Shown here piece by piece: positions 39,444 through 53,554 of a stretch of 64,000 nt of DNA. The position numbers and the translations under genes were made by a program. A model generated the notes under the pieces. That model ran no database searches. It was not told where the DNA came from and saw only the letters and a program-made list of their open reading frames with translations. Location: NCBI GenBank assembly GCA_029945375.1, contig CM057066.1:558001-622000 (forward strand), in the 5' to 3' direction. Origin of the DNA: Agaricus subrufescens (lineage: Eukaryota; Basidiomycota; Agaricomycetes; Agaricales; Agaricaceae). Every line of letters starts with the position of its first letter. The stretch's first letter is position 1.

Positions 39444-40964
39444 ATGCCTGCGAAATTTGTTCTCGCTTCCCTCCTCCTTGCCTCCCTCTCCTCCGTGGTC
39501 TCCGCCGCCTCGTCCTGCATCGCTTCCGACGCCAACTGGAACCTTTTGGCCTTCGGTTTCAACGGCAAAGACTACAATGCTGGTACCCAGGACTCCTGGG
39601 CTAAAGGTCGGCTAAATATAATTCTCTCACTTCTATCTCCTGTTTCATGCTTGTCTTCAGGGACTGCGACAGATATCACAACAACTCAAGGCCGACCGTG
39701 AGTAGCTGCCTCGCTGTCTGGACTGTGCCGTCTTTTATCCCACCTAACGTTCAATTTATTTTAGCCCCTTCGATGGAACTAACGTCACCTGCTACCTCTC
39801 ACAAGTAAGCCCACCACTTATGTACACAAGTCATGTACTTGACATTCAATTTGGCACCGGCAGTTCACAAATGCCGTCTACTTCATAGGAGCTGATGCTT
39901 CTAACCCGGGCAATATCCATATCTACGATGCCACTGCTAAATCATGGTCAACACAATCTGTGCAGAAGAGCTCTTTCGATCCATCTAATTTTGCTGCTAT
40001 CCTTGACCACGATACCAACGTATTCTGTACGCACTTCTCTGGCCTTGGCGACCTGTTCTAATTCAACATTCAGACGCATACTCCGCGGGAGAGCTTTTTT
40101 CTCTTGACATGGAGCTTCTGAAGGCGGCCAGCAGTAGCCCAAAACAATGGAATGACGTTCAGAAAGTCGATTGGGATACTTCCAACTATCAACCCACTAT
40201 GGCGCTGGCGCAAAACCACATCCACTTCATTGGTGTTCCAGGCGTAAAGGAGGGAAATGTCAGGATTTTTGTCATTCATTGTGTGTTGCCGTTCATCTGT
40301 TCCTTGTGCCTTGAACGATCTGATGCTTTTCTAGTCTCATACTTGCAACCTGAACCACAGCCGTTTGGTAGTTTCCCAAACATGCCGGGTAAAACCGCCT
40401 CCATCTTCAAGGATCAAGGTGTCAGTCACCAGCAGATTATTTTTTGTGCATGCTCCTGACCGGCCACCACCAGGTTCAAACACAATTTGTCTATGTTCCT
40501 AATGACGGTTCAGCTACCTATGTACTTGACGTTTCGGTAAGATGGTTTCACCATGCCCCAACAAAACAGGGCTCTCATTATGTCTACAGAGCAACACCAC
40601 GCAGACATTGAAGGCACCCACGAACAAGGATGCCCAAGCAACCTATTATGCCACTACGTCTGCCGTCGTCCAGCTGTCGTCGTCCGGCTCCGTTTCCTAT
40701 CTTCCGATCGATGCAACCAACGAAGGTGCGAATTCTAATGTCAATTGGGCGGCTGTGAGCAATTTGCCGGTGGCGACACCAGCCAGCGCCCACCCTTCCG
40801 GCACTGGCTCTGCGTCTGGCTCTGTTTCTGGTACGGCAACCCCCGGGGCTCAAACAACTGGTTCGGCTTCGGACGGTACAAAAGGTAATGGTGCGGTGGT
40901 TCTGAATGTTGGACGCTGGATGTGGAGTGCTGTTGCCCTCATGGTCGGGGCAGCGCTTTTCTAA
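39444..40964 (+). CDS. Putative GPI-anchored secreted surface protein
   Basis: Begins MPAKFVLASLLLASLSSVVS, a clear signal peptide with likely cleavage after SAA. Seven or so exons follow. The mature part has short repeated beta-strand-like segments (WNLLAFGFNGKDYNAG, VYFIGADASNPGNIHIYD, FSLDMELLKAASS, HIHFIGVPGVKEGNVRIFVI, FVYVPNDGSATYVLDV), suggesting a beta-propeller-like fold (inference). A Ser/Thr/Gly-rich stalk (GTGSASGSVSGTATPG) precedes a C-terminal hydrophobic helix (WMWSAVALMVGAALF) with no charged tail, the pattern of a GPI attachment signal. The specific role at the cell surface is unknown. Confidence 0.75.
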
Positions 40965-41181
40965 AATTTGAGCGGATTTTTGTCGTATATACCTTTCGAT
41001 GGACTGCCTAATGGATTTTTTGGATTTGGATTGCGCTTTACCACGTGACCCTGATTGTTGATCGTCGGATCGAGTGCGTTTGAAACTCCGCCCCGCCAGA
41101 TCTGCCCGACTCCCTCCCGCTCATCCACCGACTTTCTCCCTGTTATTTATTCCTCGGCTGTTTACCTTTTATCCATTCACG

Positions 41182-41719
41182 ATGTCGGAAATGCTGGGGG
41201 CCGCGAACAACTTGTACCAGGAAGACTGGGACAAGTCCCTTCCGTCTGGGGACGACACCCCCTCTCAAAATACTCTACAGTCACCCTCGCCTAATCCTTC
41301 AACGCCCAGGAATTCTGTAGCTTTTCCTGCGGTGGAAGGGCAAGATACAAGCATACTATCTGAAAATATAGTAGAGAGACGTATAAACGCGAATGGACCG
41401 GGGAAACGGACTCTGAGCGATTTGCTCAAGTTACATGCGGAAAAGGGAACAGATTGTCGGCTGAGTGCAGAGGAGGCCTCGCGTCTCGGTGATGTGTTGG
41501 GTCAATGGGTAAGGTTTGACCCCTTGACTTTGTGTTCAGTTGTTGACTCTATTACTCCAGATTAACGCGTCTTCGTCTCCGTATGAAGGAGAGGACGACT
41601 TTTTCAAATCACAAGATGATATTGGCTTGCCTCCAAAGCGCGGGTTGGCCAGTGGAGGCCGTCCGCGCGGCTTCAGTGAACGCACTACTTCGCGGCAACC
41701 CAGTGCAACGGCATCATGA
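41182..41719 (+). CDS. Small conserved protein of unknown function
   Basis: Two exons joined across about 41511-41562. The protein starts MSEMLGAANNLYQEDWDKSL. A helical segment, RTLSDLLKLHAEKGTDCRLS followed by EEASRLGDVLGQW, lies just before the intron. The C-terminus is Ser/Gly/Arg-rich, containing YEGEDDFFKSQDD and ending PSATAS. Length is about 160 residues. The central helix pair looks conserved, but I know no family name. It sits on the same strand between the GPI-anchored gene and the tRNA methyltransferase. Confidence 0.6.
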
Positions 41720-41995
41720 TATGTAACTGTTTGATACTTTTCTTTCGGCTGTGCTTATTATCTTTATTTGCTCCCGTTGTTTCTGATTCTACGACTGGAG
41801 ACGATATTTTACGACATTTTATGACTATCACGACTTTTTGACGATTAGACTTGATTATTATCTGTACCTTTATAATATCTCCCTATGCTCGTAGTTTATT
41901 TATTCAGGGTTTGTTACACAGCCGCTGATGGGTATTTGAGACTTGAGTTTGAAAGTTGAAAACGGATCTAATCAGCGTTTTCTTCGACTGCAGTC

Positions 41996-44910
<2,915 letters not shown>

Positions 44911-44980
44911 TAATGCTTCCTTAGTGTTGTCGCCAATGTAGCGTACATTCGTGTATTGATACTGGGTTGAGATATGGGAC

Positions 44981-44994
44981 GCGACGCGACGCGT
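44981..44994. promoter_or_regulatory. MluI cell-cycle box (ACGCGT) upstream of MSH2
   Basis: Three GACGC units run into a perfect ACGCGT at 44989-44994, 95 bases before the MSH2 start codon and within a 178-base intergenic gap. In ascomycete yeasts this motif is bound by the MBF complex and drives G1/S expression of DNA replication and repair genes. Its position here fits, but function in this organism is inference. Confidence 0.5.
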
Positions 44995-45088
44995 ATATTT
45001 AATATAGGACGGGTCCATCACATGATTTGGAGTTCAAGGCTGCTCATTGACATAAACTTGGGTTGGACGCAACCACGACCTCAGTAAG

Positions 45089-48000
45089 ATGTACGCCAAA
45101 GAACGCGCTGCTGCTAACGACGCAGGTGTGTTACAAAACGCTCTTCGCTCCTTGAAGCTCTATTTTTAACCGAGCATATGCTCAGATCAAACTGCCGACA
45201 TTGGGTTTCTCGACTATTTTAACGGACTGCCCAATAAGTCTCCAGAAACTGGTACACTACGACTGTTTCACCGTTCAAATGGCGGAGACTCGTTCTACTG
45301 TGCATATGGGCCAGATGCCGTCTTTGTCGCGCAACAAGTTTTCCATACCAGATCCGTGATCAAGTACCTTGGTGCTGGAGCGCGCAGGCTGGAAAGCGTA
45401 ATCCTGAAAGTTTCGGTGGCACAGATGCTCCTTAGAGAGGCTCTTACTTCGAAGCAACTTCGCGTGGAGATTTATGAGTCCGAGAGTGGGCACGGCAAGA
45501 AAGGCACGACGTTCAAGTTAGACAAAGAGGTATGTCATTGACTGGTTTATAACGCGTAATATATCAAGCTGAACCTGTCCAGGCTTCTCCTGGAAACCTT
45601 CAAGCAGTTGAGGACTTACTGTTTGTCAATTCTGATATCCTCTCCGCCCCCGTCGTGATGGCTATCCAATTGGCAAATGTTCCCGTTTCCGCCACCGGAG
45701 CGAAGTCGAGCCATAAGGCGGTTGGTATAGCGTTTGCGGATACTAGTGTTCGTGAGCTCGGCGTTGCAGATTTCATCGACAACGATATTTTTTCCAACAC
45801 GGAGGTTAGTGAGGCCTTCACACAATATCATCTCGTCTCCTGAGAATACTTTTAGTCTTTGATAATTCAACTTTCGGTGAAGGAGGCTATCGTTCCAACT
45901 GGGTCGTCTACCGGGACAACAGAACGTGATATAGACCTCAATAAAGTCAAAGGTGTGCTTGAGCGTTGTGGAGTGGTTATTACCGAACGCAAGCCCAGTA
46001 AGTTATATGCGACCTCAAATCTATCCTGGGTGTAACGTTGATTATCCGTTCCAGGCGAATTCAGATCGAAGAATATTGCCGATGATTTACCCCGGCTTCT
46101 GCAGTCCCAGTCCCCTGTGTCGACTGCTGATGCTTCTGCAATTATACGTGAGTTTTGTAGTCTCCAGAGTCGTCAAATTTTCAAATCTTGTGGTTAGCCC
46201 AACTGTCACTTCCGACCGCTCCTGCAGCGCTCTCGGCTTTGGTCCAATACTTATCACTCCTCTCTGATGACTCCAACCTTGGATCTTACAAGCTACGAAC
46301 CCATGACTTGTCACAATATATGAAGCTTGATGCGAGTGCCTTAAGAGCCCTCAATTTGACTGAGAATTCGGGAACTGTGGTATGTCGGTTACTCATCTCA
46401 ACTTTCCATATTCTTAAATCATTATTAGGGCTTGGCAAGCAGGAACACGACTCTCCTCGGCTTGCTCAATAAGTGCAAGACATCCCAAGGTACACGCTTA
46501 TTGGGTACCTGGATCAAACAACCTCTGGTAAACTTACACGAAATTCGTACGTAACTTGTAAGATTCTTTATTTGTTACTGGTTATCCAAGACCAAGCTAC
46601 CACAGGGAAGCGACTGAAGCTTGTGGAAATATTCACAAATGAGAGCACTACTCGGCGGATTTTGCAGGCAGGAATAGAATTCTTGTTTGAGGCCGCGTTG
46701 AATCTGACAAGTCAATAGGATGAATATTTGAAAGTAATGCCGGACCTTCAACGTCTTGGTAAACGCTTCAAAAGAGGGAATGCCTCCCTAGAAGACGTGG
46801 TACGGGTCTATCAGGTTGTTCTAAAGGTGTGCCTTGTGTCTATCTCCACGAATTCTCTCTGACTTGTCCCAGTTACCCGGCATGATAACATCTCTGGAAG
46901 CCGTCCAATCGGTTGGCCAGGATTATCAAGATGCGATCGATGAAGCATACCTTTCGTCTCTAAAGGTTCGTAGTAGTAATGTACAATTCTTGCCAAATGA
47001 TTCACGTCACCGGACAGGAACATGATTCTCATCTCAGGAAATACAGTGAGATGGTTGAGGCGACTCTTGATCTTGATGAGCTAGACAACCACAACTACGT
47101 GATCAAACCTGATTATGACGAGCGACTTCAACAACTAGCAGAGAGACTCAACAAAGTCAGGGATGGGTTAGACTCTGAACATGCTGTGGTAGGCGACGAT
47201 CTGAATATGGAGCTCGACAAGAAACTACACCTAGAAAATAACCAAGTTTACGGTTATTGTTTTAGGCTGACAAAGACAGTAAGTTGGTTTCTAAACCCAC
47301 CCACAAGATTTGTGTTTGACTGCGATTCACAGGATGCGAAAGGACTTTCGAAAAAGTTTATTGAATTGGGCACGAACAAGAGTGGTGTTTACTTCACCAC
47401 AAAGACGCTGAAGAATCTTGCGGAAGAATACAAAGATCTCACCCAGAATTATGCTCGAACCCAAAGTGGGCTGGTCAAAGAAGTAGTCAATATTGCAGGT
47501 ATGCTATAACCTTCATCAGGTTGTCGAAATTGGCTTGATTTTGTAATTTAGCGACGTATGCTCCTGTGTTGGAGACTCTAGACAGCGTCATTTCTCACAT
47601 GGATGTGGTTCTGAGGTGGGTCATCCGTTCTGGAATGTTGAATGCTGACCGATGTGCTATGCTGCTTAGTTTCGCCCATGTTTCCGTGAGTGCACCGATT
47701 CCATACGTTAAGCCGACGCTTCTCGATAAAGGTTTTTCCGCTCTTTTCGTGGCTAAGCTCATCTTCTCTCTAACTGCTTTCAAGGCTCCGGAAATCTCGT
47801 CCTCAGAGAAGCAAGACATCCCTGTCTCGAGGTCCAGGATGAAATCAATTTCATTCCGAACGATATAGAAATGGTCAAAGGTACTTGTTTTTCACGAGGA
47901 AAAATTTAGGTCGGTCAGCTCATCTAGATACAGACAAGAGCGAATTCCAGATCATTAGTGAGTAAACATATGTAGGGCTATTTTCATAGCTCTGATGATG

Positions 48001-49186
48001 GAGCTAACAGCGGGACCTAATATGGGAGGGAAATCGACGTACATTCGGCAGGTACTTTTTTGGGCGCACCTTTATTTTCATGCCAGTGATCCATAACTTC
48101 CGCAGGTCGGGGTCATTGCTTTAATGGCACAAATCGGATGTTTTGTTCCCTGCGAGGAAGCGCAGCTACCGGTCTTCGATTCTATCTTGTGTAGGGTCGG
48201 CGCAGGTGACAGCCAACTTAAAGGTGTTTCTACATTCATGGCAGAAATGTTGGAGACAGCAACGATTTTGCGTGTATGTCTGGCTTGTTTGTTTCCAATG
48301 TATCAGCTAAAGTTTGTAGTCTGCGAGTCAAGATTCTTTGATCATCATAGATGAACTAGGTCGAGGTAAATCTTCAGATTGGTTTTGATACAAGTGTCAA
48401 GGCTGACTACTTTTAGGTACTTCGACGTACGATGGTTTCGGCTTAGCCTGGGCCATCTCCGAGTAAGTGTTTGTAACAACGAGATGTCATTGTTTAACAT
48501 TTTGTGATCTAGGCATATTGCAACCAAAATTCATGCCTTCTGCTTATTTGCCACGCATTTTCATGAACTAACCGCTTTGGACCAACAGTTCTCCCATGTT
48601 AGGAATCTGCACGTTGTCGCCCATGTAATGCAGAGTGAGAGCGATATCCGTGATCGTGATATAACTCTATTATACAAGGTTGAGCCTGGTAAGCTCGTAT
48701 ATCTATATCACCTGGTCAGTGAAAAATCTTATTGTCCTACACTAGGGATCTGCGATCAGAGCTTTGGTATTCATGTTGCAGAGCTAGCAAACTTTCCTGA
48801 GAATGTGGTCAAGGTTCGTTTTATTATATCTTTTCCATTCTAGTACTTCTACTTATTCGTTTTAGCTTGCAAAATGTAAAGCAGAAGAATTAGAAGACTT
48901 TACTGGAGGTAAGTTTGAACTACGTAAAGTTTGATAACCTTCTCAATAGTTTCAAGAAAAAAAACCAAATAGTGGGATATCCCAAACAGCTATTATGGAT
49001 GGTGTTAAGATAATGGAAGAGATTTTACTTAAATGGAACTCTCAGGAAGATGGTGAGGATGTTGTTATGTCTGAGGCTGAGCTTTCAACAAGCAGCCAGT
49101 TGGATAGTCTGCAAAAGCTGTTGGAGGTCCATCAAGCTGGTATTGAAGGAAATCCATGGTTACAGTCTGTTCTTACTTTACTCTAA
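45089..49186 (+). CDS. MSH2: DNA mismatch repair protein MSH2
   Basis: About twenty exons from the ATG at 45089 ([11 protein letters not shown]) to TAA at 49186. The order matches MSH2: N-terminal domain ([46 protein letters not shown]), connector, lever ([39 protein letters not shown]), clamp ([19 protein letters not shown]) and the ATPase. Walker A is [15 protein letters not shown], split by an intron just before it. [13 protein letters not shown], Walker [16 protein letters not shown] and the HFHEL switch follow. The C-terminal helix region is [24 protein letters not shown]2 pairs with MSH6 or MSH3 to recognise mismatches and loops in nuclear DNA. No frameshift or stop was found along the chain. 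A transposon island begins about 170 bases downstream. Confidence 0.95.
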
Positions 49187-49354
49187 TGGTGTAGTAGAAG
49201 TACTTTTAGAATTAATCTAAGAACCTTAGTGTTGGAATATCAGAAAGACATTCATTCTATAGTCAGGTGATTCATGGTAATTAACATGTGATCATGTAGA
49301 TATTAAACACATTCTCTAGGGTTGTGGAAAAACCCTCCTCCCCCCATGTAAGAT

Positions 49355-49410
49355 ACTGGTAAAATACAGGGAACCCCCTAATAGGGGTTTTTTACACCTT
49401 TTTTACCAGT
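49355..49410. repeat. MITE-like perfect palindrome
   Basis: ACTGGTAAAA at 49355-49364 pairs with TTTTACCAGT at 49401-49410. Inside it AACCCC (49372-49377) pairs with GGGGTT (49384-49389). Weaker pairing may continue outward (CCATGT near 49344 with ACATGG near 49435). The nested arms and small loop resemble a miniature inverted-repeat element or folded RNA; no coding is present. Confidence 0.55.
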
Positions 49411-49507
49411 TTTTTCCCAGTAATTAACCACTCACATGGCAGGTCACATGATCAAAAAATGTATTCTTTCAAACATTGGCTACAGGCCAAAAAAAAACAG
49501 GCCAGAA

Positions 49508-49803
49508 TGTTACAACCTTATAGCGATTAGCTCAGGTTGCAACTTAAGGCAAAGACTTGAGAGCAATAAGGGAAAATAGTGAGTTGGTAAAGCGTAAGGA
49601 AATACAGAGTATAACTATGCTACTTATAGAAGAGTCGACTACCTAATAATAGAAGTAGAAGGTCGGGCTGAATAAGTATACCTGAGGTGTCTGACTAATG
49701 GTGAGAGCGGTGCTGAGTAAACATGGGAGACAGGTACATGAATGAGGAAGTGGTAGCATATGGTCCTGGGTCAGGGGGATGATAACAGAAATAGATCATA
49801 ACA
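49508..49803 (-). repeat. Long terminal repeat (3' LTR)
   Basis: The 296-base segment has TG..CA ends with short inverted termini: on the minus strand it begins TGTTATGATC and ends GGTTGTAACA. It is preceded on that strand by a purine-rich tract (AATGGAGGGTGA) directly abutting the TG, as expected for the plus-strand primer site of a retroelement. Only one copy lies in the window. Confidence 0.75.
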
Positions 49804-49838
49804 TCACCCTCCATTCAGGCTTCGAGTAGTGAGAAGCA

Positions 49839-50001
49839 TCAATCAGTAAGATCAATGAACAACTTGGCCTTCTTATCAGATATCATCCACTTGTTGGTCT
49901 TTTCGTTGAAACCAATGAAGTGGGGAGCATTGTCATTGCCTGCTTTGACAAAGCAAAGTTGTTTGCCTCTGTATTTGTCTTCCATTCCAAAATTCATCAT
50001 C
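49839..50001 (-). CDS. Small ORF between element ORFs and LTR
   Basis: A 54-codon frame starting MMNFGMEDKYRGKQLCFV and containing NDNAPHFIGFNEKTNKWM, ending 36 bases before the LTR. Its composition looks protein-like, but I recognise no family. It is the last of three ORFs lying beyond the chromodomain in this element. Confidence 0.4.
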
Positions 50002-50743
50002 AGGGTGGATAAGATGACTGCCCAATAGGCGGGTCAGTGTTCGATATCTCTGGAGTGCGCAAAGGTGTAGTTGAAAGGGAGTGCAAATTCAGTGGGGTGC
50101 GAGAAGGGTGGGATGTTTCGAAGGTATGTTTTAGCTTGATGATTTCATCCAGGATGTCAGGTTCCGCAATGTTGGTGACTTTAGTTTGTTTGGTCGGAAC
50201 TGGGGGTTGGTTCTCCTTGTTGGAGTCTTTATCCATGCGATTGCACATGACAGTGGTGTAATTGGGAATGGGGAGTGGTTCTTTGGGTTCTTTGGTGGCA
50301 TTGGGGGTGGCAGGTCTGGTAGGGGCATATTTCTGATAGGTTTCGATCATTCGTTTGGCAGCATTTCGGGTTTGTTCATTTCCTACATCAGGAAGGGAGC
50401 TGAGATGATTGATGATGCTGACACAGATTTGGTGAGTGTGATATTCAACATTCATGGGGATAATGTGTCCGAGGTTCTTCAGGATTGTACTGAATTCCTT
50501 GTGGAGTTCATCATCATGTCCTACTACAGTGCAGATAGGTTGTACAGCATTAAGGCAAGTGGTGTGGATGTTAGTGGCAGTTTTGTGCAGGGTTCTTCCT
50601 AGGTTTTGGATGTATCCAAGAGAGTGCAAGAGTCAGAGGAGATGGGTGCGTTGTTCATTGATGTTGTAGATAGAGGTGAGGTAGTCCTCATGAGGACGTT
50701 GGTCAAAGAGGGCGTGGATGTGCGGTGGGAGGGAAGAGTCCAT
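50000..50743 (-). pseudogene. Element ORF of unknown function, one in-frame stop
   Basis: The frame opens at 50743 (MDSSLPPHIHALFDQRPHED) and continues through HSLGYIQNLGRTLHKTATN to a Pro/Thr-rich C-terminus ending at 50000. One TGA at 50633-50635 interrupts it. The N-terminal two-thirds look helical and include two Cys/His residues; no domain is recognised. A gag-like or accessory role is possible, but the position after pol is unusual for gag. Confidence 0.45.
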
Positions 50744-50862
50744 AACTAAGGCTTCGAGGAGGGGAATGTACTTTGAGTGGGAAATGGTGGGCAGGTTTGA
50801 TAGCGAAAAGGGGACAAACAGTTTGATTTTTATACTACTTCCTCCCCCCTATTAGGCAATGC

Positions 50863-51266
50863 CTACTGTTGCTGGTTGTTTTCATCAGCTGGTGCTTCCC
50901 ATCCCTCTCCCCATGTTCCATTTGTGGCCCATCCATGGGCATTTGGGTTTATCTCCTTGGTGAGATCTTTCAATTTGTCTTCCATCATTTCCAACTTCCT
51001 CCTTATCTTTCTGATCAGCTGCCTCTCCTTTTTCATAACTTTCACCATGTGGTCCTTTTCTTCCTGGGTTGGGGCATCTACCCCTTTTGGTCGATTGTAG
51101 ATAAGTGGGACATAGGTGTGGGCATATCTGTTGTCCATGTCTGTTACTGCACTGTAGATCTCGATGAGCTCTCATTTGGCGGAGCTCCGGAATGAGTCAA
51201 TGATGAGGTTATGGTAAGCCTCTTGCTCAATGGTGGTGGTGGTTTCGGTGGTGTTCTGGGTGCTCA
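50863..51266 (-). pseudogene. Element ORF with coiled coil, one in-frame stop
   Basis: The frame starts at 51266 (MSTQNTTETTTTIEQEAYHN), is interrupted by TGA at 51172-51174, and resumes with ELIEIYSAVTDMDNRYAHTY. A Lys/Glu-rich helix (KVMKKERQLIRKIRRKLEMM) follows, and it ends ADENNQQQ at 50863. The coiled coil might allow self-assembly, but no family was recognised. Confidence 0.45.
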
Positions 51267-51331
51267 TGGTGTCTTCTTCGAACCAATAGATGATGCTATA
51301 CTGGTTGTTGGGCTGTGGCTTTCCTTTTATA

Positions 51332-52860
51332 TCACAGGAGGTTGTTGTGTTTCCTATATTCAGATAGAAGATCTTGTGCGTTCTCAAGGTCGGTTGCCGA
51401 TTGCCATGTATCCTCGGAGTTGTCGTATCCTTTCCAGTGTACCAAGTATTGAGTTCCTCGGCCTTTTTTCCTATGTCCATGGATTTCCTCTACTTCATAT
51501 TCTTCTTCGTTGTTAATAATATCTGGGGGGGGGGTGGAGGTGGAGTCTTTTGACAATTGAATTCGGGTTCATTGAATTTGGTGAGAAGCAAGGAATGGAA
51601 AACGTTGTGTATAGCCTAGGTTTCAGGTAATTTTAGGCAGAAAGATGTTTCTCCAATGGGTTCCAGAATTTCAAAGGGGCCATATCGCTTGTTGTCCATT
51701 TTTCCTGAGGGGCGGTTTGATTGTACATTGGTTGCTTCTAGGAAAACAAAGTCTCCTTTGGATAGGGGGTTCTTTTGCCATTTCAGATTTCCGCGTTCAG
51801 CCATGGTGGAGTTGTATTCTTCTAGTGCTGCTCATGCTTTGTTTTGGGTTTTGGCTAATTCCAAGGTGAATTTGCTGGCAAGGGGATTATCCAAGTTAAC
51901 GGTCAGGTTTCCTTTCCATGGATGGATGCCATATGTGAGGAAGAATGGGGTTTGTTTTGTTGTGGCATGGGTTTTGTCATTGTATTGAAATTTGGTGGTG
52001 GGAAGCCAGTTTGCCCAATCATTCTGTTTGTAATTGACAAAGCTTCTTAGATAGGATTCTATTTCTTGATTGATTCTTTCGGTTTGACCGTCGGTTTGAG
52101 GGTGGTAGGCAGTGGATAGGTTCCTTTCGATCCCTAGAGCAGAGCAGAGTTCTTTCATAAATTTGGAGGCAAATTGGGGGCCTTGGTCGCTGACAATGTG
52201 TTTCAGGATTCCGTGTATGCACCATATGTCTTTCTTGTAAATTTCAGCTAGTTGCTTTGATGTGAGAGAGGTTTCAGTGGGAATGAGGTGGATCATTTTA
52301 GAGAATCAGTCGACTACTATGAGTATGGCATTGTGATCCTTGGATTTGGGTAGAGGTCCTATCATGTCTATGGAGATTTCTTGCCATGGTGCTTCAGGGA
52401 TAGGGAGCAGTTTGAGGGGCATGTGACCAGGCTGTTGATTAACTTTGTTCTTTTGGCATTCAGTGCATCCTTTGACAAATCATTTGACGTCTGTTTTGAT
52501 TGTGGGCCACCAGAAGGTTCATTTTATAAGTTTGAGCATGCAGTAGGATCTGGGGTGTCCAATGTCCGGTGGGTTGTGATGATCCAGGAGTATGGATTCT
52601 TGCAGTCTGGGTTCATTAGGTACATAGATTCTTCTGTTTTGATAGGTAATGCCGTTTTCTTCCCAAAATTGGTTGGGCCTTCTGTTTCTTTCTTGAGTGA
52701 CATGGTGTTCCTGGTTGGTGGAATTTTTGATCGGTTCTAAGATATTGGGGGTCATGGAAATAGAGAAGTTTTGGTTTTGGAGCATGGTAGTTTCTAGCGA
52801 GGTGGGGATTTCTGATAGGGTTTGTAGGATCATGCAGTGATACAGCCCGCGCCATTTTAT
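51332..52860 (-). pseudogene. Integrase with chromodomain of a Ty3/gypsy element, decayed
   Basis: Recognisable parts in order: the zinc-binding HHCC module (HHNPPDIGH and GCTECQKNK), the RNase-H-fold integrase core (IHLIPTETS, VSDQGPQF, AYHPQTDGQTERINQEIE), the C-terminal GPFEILEPIGETSFCLKL module, and a chromodomain (EYEVEEIHGHRKKGRGTQYL, VHWKGYDNSEDTW). Stops interrupt it at 52519-52521, 52480-52482, 52306-52308 and 51832-51834 (all TGA) and 51616-51618 (TAG). A run of ten C on the minus strand (51525-51534) separates the frames of the linker and the chromodomain. It cannot make an intact protein. Confidence 0.88.
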
Positions 52861-52864
52861 GCGT

Positions 52865-53440
52865 AGAAACATACTAGCTAGCATTTACAAGGGTATCACA
52901 CCCACTAGCTAAGGTGCAGGGTTGGAACATAATCATCTCTTGACACCTCAATAGTATATCCCGCAGTCTAATAAACCTGCCTTGACTCTTATATGGGAAA
53001 ACAGTACTGTGTAAGGCAAATATAGTCACTAGCTACTAGGAATGATCTGAGTAGAGGCATTAGACCAGGTAGTGACAACTAGTTAGGCCGAAATATGACT
53101 GTGACGCTCTAGCTACCTAGACAAAACATTGATTTATGCTTAGCTAAACTAAGGATCACTCATCCAGAGATATACTTTCCAAAGCAGTTGATCCACAGGA
53201 GACATCAGCCCAGACAGGGAGTGGCTATCATGCAAACTAGCAAGCTGAAATCCCATCAGATTATCATGGACCTACTAGCTAGCCAGACATATCACCGATT
53301 AGGATTCTCATCACATATTGATAATGAATCTGAGCGGGTAGAACGTTCAGCCAAGGGGCCTTTTGACATTTGGAACCCTGACAACGTACCCATGTGGAGC
53401 TCAGGGGTAGCACAATGAAGACTAGCTACCATTGTTAGAT
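52865..53440. repeat. Cluster of CTAGCTA-type words
   Basis: Variants of the palindromic word CTAGCTAG recur about nine times: near 52873, 52902, 53028, 53079, 53111, 53141, 53236, 53273 and 53424. Clusters of this sort are common near the ends of DNA transposons. No gene is seen in the stretch. Confidence 0.5.
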
Positions 53441-53554
53441 GGACAGGGTAAGGTGCTAAGCAACGTCAGACAGCACCTGCTCCAACCATGATTATTGGCA
53501 TGGATAAGATCTATCCGTACCCTCAGCCCAGTCCATAGTCATCAGCAAAACTGT

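Larger units (their letters stand above)
49508..52880 (-). mobile_element. 3' half of a Ty3/gypsy chromodomain retroelement (decayed)
   Basis: On the minus strand the order is integrase, chromodomain, three extra ORFs, polypurine tract, LTR. Protease, reverse transcriptase, RNase H and the usual gag region are absent upstream of 52880, and no second LTR was found, so the 5' half is lost. The coding part is broken by several stops and at least one frameshift. The element separates MSH2 from the Plavaka transposase. Confidence 0.8.

Noticed and set aside
52890..53040. CACTA-type terminal inverted repeat of the Plavaka element
   Set aside because: CACTAGCTA occurs twice here, but I could find no matching TAGTG terminus and no target duplication at the other side.
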